DNA from: Spongiibacter taiwanensis
GTDB taxonomy: Bacteria; Pseudomonadota; Gammaproteobacteria; Pseudomonadales; Spongiibacteraceae
Assembly (NCBI RefSeq): GCF_023702635.1
Contig: NZ_CP098455.1
Location: 1,674,001-1,738,000 of the forward strand
Length of the DNA: 64,000 nucleotides
Direction: 5' to 3'
This document shows, piece after piece, positions 49,901 to 56,785 of this stretch; the first letter of the stretch is position 1; each line of letters begins with the position of its first letter. The translations under genes were made by a program, and so were the position numbers. The notes below the pieces were generated by a model. That model saw only the letters and a program-made list of their open reading frames with translations. It made no database searches and was not told where the DNA came from.

Positions 49901-52327
49901 TTAGAGCTCAATTTTGATTTTGGCGCCGTAGAGTTTGGGCGCGCCGTAATTTGCTTGAACACCATAGTCATTTTCCATTACCTGAACAGCGTAAAGCTCG
50001 TCTTTAGCATTGCTGACATAACCTGTAACCGTGATCCCCATTGGTTCGTATATCCATGAAAGGCGTCCGCCCCACAGCTCGTACTGAGGCTGCATCACGT
50101 TGGGATTTTCTGCAGAGGTGAGGAAAAACTCGCTTTTGAAGGCGTAATCTAGTCCTATTTCAATGTCACCGAACTCGCCAAAGGTGAGGTACTGGTTTAT
50201 CGCCACGTTGGAGCTAAATCGCGGAGTACGCGCAATGCGATTTCCGGAAAAGTCGCGACCTGGCATTTGGGTCAAGCTACCTGGTCCATAAAATAGGCCA
50301 GTATCCTCATCAAATGCCGAGCCGTCTTTGTAGTCGGTATAGCGTGCATCGATATATGACACGCCACTGTTGATTGCCAAGCCCGGATTAAGCTCGGGCA
50401 TAGGCTGCCAAAGCGCCTCCAGCTCGGCACCCTCAGTTTCAGACTCCCCCGCATTGAAGAATCGAACCACGCCACCAGAGGTCAGGGAAACCACAGAGGA
50501 AATAGGGTTCTTCGTCACCGACTTGAAAATCGCGCCGTTAAGGCGCAGCGTGTCATCAAACAAGTCGGATTTAAAACCAAACTCCAAAGCGGTCGTTGTC
50601 GACTTTTCCACCGCGTCAGGTGCAGAGAAGAAGTTTAAGATATTGTAGGTTTGGGACTTAAACGCGCGAGACAAAGAAGTAAATAGCTGTATATTTTCAG
50701 TTGCGAACCATTGCAGTGCAAACCGAGGCGCAAGAGAGTTATCGCTCAAATCAGGGACCGCAAAATCGGCCACATGGATATTGCGGCTTCGATCGTCGCT
50801 TCGGTAATACTTTAACGCCTCTCCCTCAAAGCCACCCAACGTAGGATCAACAACGTCTAAATAGTTACGCACCAAGCCGCGCGTCTCTTCTTGATAACGC
50901 AAACCGGCAGTGGCGATCAGGCTCTCTGTAATATTGTAATCGCCCTGCGCGTATACCGAATCTGACTCAATGGTGATATTCCCGCCTGACTCCAGCGTGA
51001 CTCGGGTGTCGACGATTGGACCCACGATACTACGCACCGACTCAGGCAGTGCCGCCACCACGCTGCCCACGGCTGTAGCGCCAGAAACATTGAAGAAGAT
51101 ACGATCAAATCCACCGCCGCCCTCGAGATGATAGTATCCAGCCACCCACTTCAGCTTGTCAGAGAACCACGTTTGGTCGTTCGAGCTCACTTGTAGCTCG
51201 TAGGTCTCCTGCCAGGTGGGTTCGTCATAGGTATGAAAACTGGTGCGCTCCTGCTCAGTGCCATCGTAATCGGTGTGCGCACCGAGGTCATTCATCACAT
51301 TTGAATCTTGGTCAGAATAAACAAACTTGACGTCTACTGGGCCTGCATTCCACTGCGCGATAAAGCCAAATAAATCACTCTCGCTGGATACATAGGCGTT
51401 CACATTGTTGTGGGAAATCCGGTCGGGTTCATCAGGTGTCGCGCCCAGGGCCAAACCGCCCGGACGTATGTTTTCGTTGCGAAGAGATTCTGCAATCACT
51501 TGCTCAGACTGCTGATAAATTGCAGTCAAGGTAATGTCATCGCCCAGGAAGTAGCGCATTTTCACCCGCACACTTTCAGAATAATCATCCAGCGGATCTT
51601 TTTCATGAAAATCGACATACGATCGCGAACCGTTAACCTCGTTGTAGCCATAGGGTCCGCGCTCGTCGTGATAATACGCAACAGAGGCGGCGAAATCCTC
51701 GGTTAATGCTGCATCACCGTAAGCAATCACATGCTGCGCATCGTAATTGCCCTGGTTATACGTCAACTGAGCAGTGTAGCCCTCGGTCGGCAACGACTTG
51801 GAAATAATACTAATAGCACCACCAGTAGCGGCTCGGCCATACAGCGTTCCTTGGGGCCCCTTCAAAACCTCTATCCGTTCGACAGGTCCAATTGCATCCT
51901 GCTTTCCATGTGCGCTGGCAATATTGATACTATCGACGTAGGTCGCAATACTAGGTTCTGCATTGGGCAGAAAAGCCTCGCTGCCTACACCTCGCAAATA
52001 AATCAAGGTGTACCCATATTGCTCGGTGAAAGTAAGCCCTGGTGTTATTTTCTGCAGATCCGCGGTGTCTTCAATACCAAATGCTTCGAGCTTCTCACTC
52101 CCAATCGCGGCCATCGTGATCGGCACGTCTTGTGAGTTTTCCTCACGCTTCTGGGCCGTAACGACAACTTCTTCAAGAAGTCGATTTGACTTTTTCTTAG
52201 ACGACGCGACATCTTGCGCATTAACAATCGAAGCAATCAAAGACAGGGAACAACACAGTGCTGCCATACTGGCAGGCCGGGAAACTTGTGCCGCCAATGG
52301 ATTAATCTTAAATTCTGCTATCTTCAC
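49901..52327 (-). CDS. TonB-dependent outer-membrane receptor
   Basis: This 808-residue receptor has a signal peptide, then a TonB box region (EEVVVTAQKREEN) and a plug domain (PITMAAIGSEKLEAFGIEDTADLQKITPGL; RGVGSEAF; ERIEVLKGPQGTLYGRAATGGAISIISK). A 22-strand barrel ends in AKIKIEL. It belongs to the large group of receptors that hydrocarbon- and steroid-using marine bacteria carry, not obviously to siderophore receptors. The start is GTG at 52327. An AAUAAUAAU motif lies 21 bases upstream in the leader. It follows the SDR gene with its own control region (52328-52467). Confidence 0.92.
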   Translation of the reverse strand: MKIAEFKINPLAAQVSRPASMAALCCSLSLIASIVNAQDVASSKKKSNRLLEEVVVTAQKREENSQDVPITMAAIGSEKLEAFGIEDTADLQKITPGLTFTEQYGYTLIYLRGVGSEAFLPNAEPSIATYVDSINIASAHGKQDAIGPVERIEVLKGPQGTLYGRAATGGAISIISKSLPTEGYTAQLTYNQGNYDAQHVIAYGDAALTEDFAASVAYYHDERGPYGYNEVNGSRSYVDFHEKDPLDDYSESVRVKMRYFLGDDITLTAIYQQSEQVIAESLRNENIRPGGLALGATPDEPDRISHNNVNAYVSSESDLFGFIAQWNAGPVDVKFVYSDQDSNVMNDLGAHTDYDGTEQERTSFHTYDEPTWQETYELQVSSNDQTWFSDKLKWVAGYYHLEGGGGFDRIFFNVSGATAVGSVVAALPESVRSIVGPIVDTRVTLESGGNITIESDSVYAQGDYNITESLIATAGLRYQEETRGLVRNYLDVVDPTLGGFEGEALKYYRSDDRSRNIHVADFAVPDLSDNSLAPRFALQWFATENIQLFTSLSRAFKSQTYNILNFFSAPDAVEKSTTTALEFGFKSDLFDDTLRLNGAIFKSVTKNPISSVVSLTSGGVVRFFNAGESETEGAELEALWQPMPELNPGLAINSGVSYIDARYTDYKDGSAFDEDTGLFYGPGSLTQMPGRDFSGNRIARTPRFSSNVAINQYLTFGEFGDIEIGLDYAFKSEFFLTSAENPNVMQPQYELWGGRLSWIYEPMGITVTGYVSNAKDELYAVQVMENDYGVQANYGAPKLYGAKIKIEL

Positions 52328-52347
52328 AGTGACCTACCCCACAAAAA

Positions 52348-52356
52348 ATTATTATT
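52348..52356 (-). promoter_or_regulatory. A-rich Hfq/Crc-type motif in the TonB receptor leader
   Basis: On the minus strand this reads AAUAAUAAU, 21-29 bases before the GTG start. Three in-register AAN triplets match the motif that Hfq and Crc hold in Pseudomonas. Confidence 0.5.
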
Positions 52357-52380
52357 GTGAAATTTTAGAAAATCATCCCA

Positions 52381-52407
52381 GCCAAATCCCTAACCTTAAG
52401 TTTGGCA
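52381..52407 (-). promoter_or_regulatory. Candidate operator upstream of the TonB receptor
   Basis: GCCAAA (52381-52386) and TTTGGC (52401-52406) form an inverted pair. CCTTAAGTTTGGCA (52394-52407) matches the sequence at 56506-56519 in 13 of 14 positions (CCTTAAG against CCGTAAG). Both lie 65-105 bp upstream of a minus-strand start, in the same orientation. Confidence 0.5.
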
Positions 52408-52467
52408 TTGGTGAATAGGCGTCACCCGGGTTGGGGTTTAGTCTTATACATCAGCCAGGACCTATTC

Positions 52468-53280
52468 CTACAGCGCTGTATAACCACCATCAAGAGTAAA
52501 TTCCGCACCCGTAAAATACCGGGAGGCATCACTGCAAAGAAACACCATCAGGTCAGCAATATCTTCCGCTTCAGCAAATCTACCTGCCGGGATCAGCGTA
52601 CGAAGAAAAGTCAGCGCTTCATCTTCCGATGCGACCATTCCCGCCGCCATCATCTGCGCGATGCCAGTTTGCGCCAACGCGGTATTTCCCGGGCCTGGGT
52701 GTACGGAGTTCACTCTGATGCCATCACCGGCGCGAGCAAACTCAACGGCCTGGGACTTAGTCAGCATCCGGACGGCCCCTTTAGTTGCACAATAAGCCGA
52801 CTGGGCGAAGCCAGAAACCTGGCCATAAATCGATGACACATTAATCACCGATGCGCTGCCGCCAGGGCTTTCGCTGGCCCCCTTCTTGAGCAGCGAATAT
52901 GCTGCCTGTACTGAAATCCAGATACTTTCCACGTTTACTCGATGAATCTTGCGAAACTCATCCAGCGAGGTCTGCAGATACGGTTTGGTCAGCATATAGC
53001 CGGCGTTGTTAATCAAACCATCCAGCTTGCCGAACTCGCATTCCGCCTTGCTAAGCACCTGCTCCCAATCGCGCTCGCTACTCACATCGTGGCACCCACC
53101 CACCACCTTTGCACCGAGCCGCCGACAGGTATCTAGCGTCGCGCCGAGGGCGCTAGCATCGATATCGGGCGCGACAATACTCGCACCTTCTGATGCCAGC
53201 TTTTCGGCCGCAGCCTTGCCAAAGCCTGCACCTGCGCCGGTGACCATGATGACTTTTCCGGTGACCGAATGACTGGCCAT
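52468..53280 (-). CDS. Short-chain dehydrogenase/reductase
   Basis: This classical SDR of 270 residues has the cofactor motif TGAGAGFGKAAAE, NNAG (INNAGYML), catalytic Ser in INVSSIYG, and Tyr-x3-Lys in AYCATKGA. An Asp after the second strand (APDIDAS) favours NAD(H). In this operon it would oxidise an alcohol or hydroxyacyl intermediate made by the hydroxylase. It lies 116 bp after the isomerase gene. Confidence 0.9.
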   Translation of the reverse strand: MASHSVTGKVIMVTGAGAGFGKAAAEKLASEGASIVAPDIDASALGATLDTCRRLGAKVVGGCHDVSSERDWEQVLSKAECEFGKLDGLINNAGYMLTKPYLQTSLDEFRKIHRVNVESIWISVQAAYSLLKKGASESPGGSASVINVSSIYGQVSGFAQSAYCATKGAVRMLTKSQAVEFARAGDGIRVNSVHPGPGNTALAQTGIAQMMAAGMVASEDEALTFLRTLIPAGRFAEAEDIADLMVFLCSDASRYFTGAEFTLDGGYTAL

Positions 53281-53396
53281 TGTTACCCCCTGTTAGTATT
53301 TGTCTGATTATTCTTGTTAGTCTGGGCAGTGTGGTAGCGGGCTCCACAATACATAAGCCGCCTCCGGCCAGCTCGATTTACTGTGGAGACCCGAGG

Positions 53397-54194
53397 CTAG
53401 CGCGCCAGAAAAGCTGGCGCCCTGCGCGCTAAGAAGGCCGACACACCCTCTCTAAAATCTGCGGTTTTCGTGGCTGCGCAAAATGCCTCACGCTCTGCTG
53501 CCAGTTGAGCGTCCAGGCTTCTATCTCGGCCGTTTCTTACTAGCTTTTTATATTGCGTGAAGGCCAGGGTTGGGCCGGCAGCAATTTTTGCCACCATATC
53601 CGCTGTCACCGATATCAGCTCCTCATCGGCGACCACTTTATTAATTAGCCCAGCCGCTTGCGCATCTTGTGCGTTCCAGTTTTCCCCCAGGTACATCAGT
53701 TCCGCCGCTTTGCGCTCGCCCAAAAGGCGGGGCAAGAAATAGCTACCACCGCAGTCGGGAGGAGCAGCAATCTGGTTATAGGCCAGCAAGAATCGCGTAC
53801 TGGCGCCAGCGACCGCCAAGTCACAGGCCGCCAACAGGCTTAGGCCGGCTCCAGCGACCGCACCGTGAACACTGGCAATCACGGGTGCTGAGTGCGTCTG
53901 AAAGGTTGCGATAACCGGTTCGAGCGCATCTAACAAGGCATGAACAACATTGTCAGCCTTTGCGAAATCGTCAGCGAATGCGGATAAATCCCCGCCGGCC
54001 ATAAAGGCGCGCCCTGCACCACTAAATTCGATACAGCGCAAATCCTGACGCTGGTTCAGCTGATCTGCTGCGAGACGAATGGCCTGAGCAGTAGCCACAT
54101 CTAGCGCGTTCAGAACGTGTGGGCGATTCACAACTAATCGCCCAACCAAGGATGCTTCATCTATTTCAACGTAAGCTAAGGCACCGTTCTTCAT
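53397..54194 (-). CDS. Enoyl-CoA hydratase/isomerase family, PaaG-like
   Basis: This 265-residue crotonase-fold protein has oxyanion loops GAGRAFMAGGDLSAF and HGAVAGAGLSLLAACDLA. The first catalytic Glu of true hydratases is absent (the region reads AYNQIAAPPDCGGS). PPDCGGSYFLPRL places an Asp where PaaG isomerases have their catalytic Asp. A double-bond isomerase role is therefore likelier than hydration. AAAAGG precedes the ATG. It is 11 bp from the reductase gene. Confidence 0.85.
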   Translation of the reverse strand: MKNGALAYVEIDEASLVGRLVVNRPHVLNALDVATAQAIRLAADQLNQRQDLRCIEFSGAGRAFMAGGDLSAFADDFAKADNVVHALLDALEPVIATFQTHSAPVIASVHGAVAGAGLSLLAACDLAVAGASTRFLLAYNQIAAPPDCGGSYFLPRLLGERKAAELMYLGENWNAQDAQAAGLINKVVADEELISVTADMVAKIAAGPTLAFTQYKKLVRNGRDRSLDAQLAAEREAFCAATKTADFREGVSAFLARRAPAFLAR

Positions 54195-54205
54195 GGTTTT
54201 TCCTT

Positions 54206-55288
54206 TTAGCCACTTGGCAAAAATTTATCAGCATGAATGCGCTCAGGATTAACTCCCAAGGCCAGTAATCTTTGTTCAACTGCGGCCACCATAGGCAAAC
54301 TGCCACAAATAAAGCTGGCCACTGAGCCGAAATCGACGCCTAAATTTTCATCGAGTGGCTGGGTTACCAGCCCCCGCGCACCGGTCCAATCCGAATTTTC
54401 GGGCTCATGGGAGAGAACTGGCAAGATGGATAAGCGTCCGGGGTGCCGCGATGCCAACGTCGTCAGCTTGTCCATGCCGAACAAGTCTGCCTGTTTCTGC
54501 ACGCCATATACCACGGTAAAGCAAGCTGTCGCAGACGTTCTAAGGCGATGTTCGACAATCGAAAGCACAGGGGCGAGCCCGGTACCACCTGCCACACACA
54601 GGCCGTCTGCATTTGGCTCATCTACCCCCATGACACCATACGGCCCGTGCAGCCACATTTTGATTCCGGTTCGATCTTTTTCGAATAGCCATTCGGAGAA
54701 GCGACCGCCGGGCAGCCGCTTAATCAAAAATCCGACTTCGGTTGCCCCCACTTTGGGGTCCAATGGGGGCGCGTCAGAGAAACTGAAACACCGGCGAGTG
54801 AAGGAGCCAGACTCAGCGAGGTATGCATACTGACCCGCCTCGTAAAAAAAAGGACTTTCTAGCGCAATGCGCAACTCAATAACATCGCCGGGCAGGCGCT
54901 TCCATAAACTCACGCGGCCAGATATCTGCTGCTCCGGAAACACATGGTGATGTCCCAACCTGACTTCGATTTCGATATCCCCGCGCACCTTACCCTGGCA
55001 CGCCAGAAAATATCCATCGAGAATCTCTTGGTTTGTAAGTGGCGACAGGGCCAAGTCCACCATGGGGCTGACCTTTCCAGCAAGTAACTTTGTCTTGCAT
55101 TGGCCGCAAACCCCAACCCGACAGCTGTGGGGATAATCGATATTCTGCTCTAGCGCCGCTTTTAGCAGCATATCATTAGGACTGATTGAGAACGCCGCAT
55201 TGTGTTCCCCAGACACTTTGATATTTATCTTCGGCCGCTCTTGAGTACGTCTGTTTTCTACAGGACCTTCCATTACACCCATCCCCAA
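54206..55288 (-). CDS. Ferredoxin-NAD(P)H reductase, electron-transfer partner of the hydroxylase (XylA/CymAb-like)
   Basis: This 360-residue protein has an N-terminal plant-type [2Fe-2S] domain with Cys56, Cys61, Cys64 and Cys97 (C-x4-C-x2-C-x32-C). A flavin reductase follows: RCFSFSD for FAD, CVAGGTGLAPVL for NAD(P)H, and CGSLPMV near the end. This fused layout is that of XylA and CymAb, the partners of XylM-type membrane hydroxylases, and is unlike the rubredoxin system of alkane AlkB. It sits 10 bp after the hydroxylase, so the two form a pair. Confidence 0.9.
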   Translation of the reverse strand: MGMGVMEGPVENRRTQERPKINIKVSGEHNAAFSISPNDMLLKAALEQNIDYPHSCRVGVCGQCKTKLLAGKVSPMVDLALSPLTNQEILDGYFLACQGKVRGDIEIEVRLGHHHVFPEQQISGRVSLWKRLPGDVIELRIALESPFFYEAGQYAYLAESGSFTRRCFSFSDAPPLDPKVGATEVGFLIKRLPGGRFSEWLFEKDRTGIKMWLHGPYGVMGVDEPNADGLCVAGGTGLAPVLSIVEHRLRTSATACFTVVYGVQKQADLFGMDKLTTLASRHPGRLSILPVLSHEPENSDWTGARGLVTQPLDENLGVDFGSVASFICGSLPMVAAVEQRLLALGVNPERIHADKFLPSG

Positions 55289-55298
55289 CTCTTCTCCC

Positions 55299-56417
55299 TC
55301 AAGCGGTCGTCATCCACGGCGCCACGGGGGAGCCGCCGTCGTTCATTTCATCCCAGCCAGCTCGCTCATTCTCGCGCGCAGCAATCTCGCGCTCTTGCGG
55401 GTTGGCATAATGCTCGTCCCAATGTTTAAGCAGCGGCTTCATCGCCATCATAAAAAGGGGGGGCACAAAAGCCATCAAGACACAGAGGATAAACGGAGGT
55501 TGCTTCGGCCCCCCCTCATCGGGCTCCAGCGCATAAAACGGCTTGTAACTGTCATCGTGATGGCCGGCGTGATTGGTAATCTCCAGCGCCAGAATTCGGG
55601 TAAATGGCGTCAGGTGATTCCACGTGTGGTGTTTTTTAAAACGCCCAGGGGTCGCCGAAACGAGGCCATAGTGGTTACAGTAGTTAAAGACTTCTAGCAT
55701 CATCCGCGGCCCTAGGATGAGCGCCAGACAGGCCAGTACGCCCCCCATCAAACCACCCACCCAAAAAAGCGTGAGGACGAACACTGAAAAATAGGTCACC
55801 TTAAATACCCAGGCATTGCGCAGGTCGAACCATTTGCGCCCGCGCTTTGTCCACATCATTTTTTCGAGGTGATAGGACTCTTTCCATTGACCGGGGAAGG
55901 TCCGCAGAAAGTGGCCGTACACGGTGTCGCCACGGCGCGCGTAGTCCGGATCAGTGGGTGTCGCGGTATGCAAATGATGGGTCACCACATGGGTAATTTC
56001 CCGCCAGGGATCAAATACCAGGCACTGCCCCACTCGACCAAGCGTTCGCAACAGATAGTTTTCTCGATGAAACAACTCATGCACTGGCGGCGCACCGATG
56101 ACAAAGCCGATCATCACCGTGCCTAAAAAAGCACCTAAAGCCTGAGTCGCATTGGCAAAATGGCCACTGCCAACCAAGTACGCATAAAAATAGATGTTCA
56201 CGAAGCAGGCCAACACAGTGACCGAAATGATCAGGTCATAAAGTACCGGAAAGCGCTTGTCACGCACATGGTGGCTGGGCTTTAGAAAGGCATCAAATGC
56301 GAGCACCCACATGAGGATGCCAAATCCCAGCCAAGCATAAGCCCCCCCTTTCAAAAGCCCCCATGCATGCAAGCCAAGAATCAGCGGCGAAAGTAAGTAT
56401 TTAGCATAGTCGAACAT
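55299..56417 (-). CDS. Membrane di-iron hydroxylase, AlkB/XylM family
   Basis: This 372-residue integral membrane protein has the eight-His di-iron motif set: HELFHR (113-118), THHLHTATPTDPD (146-158) and NHAGHHDDSYKPF (282-294), plus NYCNHYG (245-251). It has about six membrane helices. The family hydroxylates terminal methyl groups of alkanes, xylenes or p-cymene. The fused ferredoxin-reductase partner points to the XylM/CymAa side. The exact substrate is not predictable. AGGGGG precedes the ATG. It is the first gene of a likely five-gene transcript that also holds the SDR, isomerase and receptor. Confidence 0.9.
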   Translation of the reverse strand: MFDYAKYLLSPLILGLHAWGLLKGGAYAWLGFGILMWVLAFDAFLKPSHHVRDKRFPVLYDLIISVTVLACFVNIYFYAYLVGSGHFANATQALGAFLGTVMIGFVIGAPPVHELFHRENYLLRTLGRVGQCLVFDPWREITHVVTHHLHTATPTDPDYARRGDTVYGHFLRTFPGQWKESYHLEKMMWTKRGRKWFDLRNAWVFKVTYFSVFVLTLFWVGGLMGGVLACLALILGPRMMLEVFNYCNHYGLVSATPGRFKKHHTWNHLTPFTRILALEITNHAGHHDDSYKPFYALEPDEGGPKQPPFILCVLMAFVPPLFMMAMKPLLKHWDEHYANPQEREIAARENERAGWDEMNDGGSPVAPWMTTA

Positions 56418-56505
56418 AGCAAGCCCCCTGGCAATTTAGACGGCGGGTAATCCCTGAGTTTGCGGATACGAACAGAATGCCGAAAGGAGGCTAACTTCAC
56501 CCCAT

Positions 56506-56519
56506 CCGTAAGTTTGGCA
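56506..56519 (-). promoter_or_regulatory. Candidate operator upstream of the hydroxylase operon
   Basis: CCGTAAGTTTGGCA at 56506-56519 (minus strand TGCCAAACTTACGG) lies about 90-100 bp before the hydroxylase start. It repeats the motif at 52394-52407 before the TonB receptor. The AlkS-like regulator is the natural candidate to bind it. The gap 56418-56600 otherwise shows no gene. Confidence 0.5.
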
Positions 56520-56600
56520 ATTCCTAAAAAACGCCGATGCAAGACACGAATTGGCAGTAGATCGACGACCAGAAGGCCTCTTGCTTTTATCTAGGGCCTA

Positions 56601-56785
56601 TTAAGGAGCCCCCGCACGACCTGGTAATGCCTCAACGGAGTCCTTGGGGCGTTCTGGCACGTGATGCGGCACTCCGACGACACTGCGCGAGGGCCAAGGC
56701 AGGTTGTTGGTGAGAGCGGCAACGGCGTCCAGAGCACGTCAAGGCAAAGCCTGGGGTTTCACCAGGTTATGCAGAGATTCCTTAA
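56601..56785. mobile_element. MITE-like inverted-repeat element, copy 2
   Basis: The element is 185 bp. Its ends are perfect TTAAGGA (56601-56607) and TCCTTAA (56779-56785). The inner arms (CCTGGTAATGCCTCA, and GGTTTCACCAGG on the right) match copy 1 at 49503-49715 in reverse orientation, over most of the length. It has no coding capacity. Its right end overlaps the stop codon of the AlkS-like gene. Confidence 0.8.
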
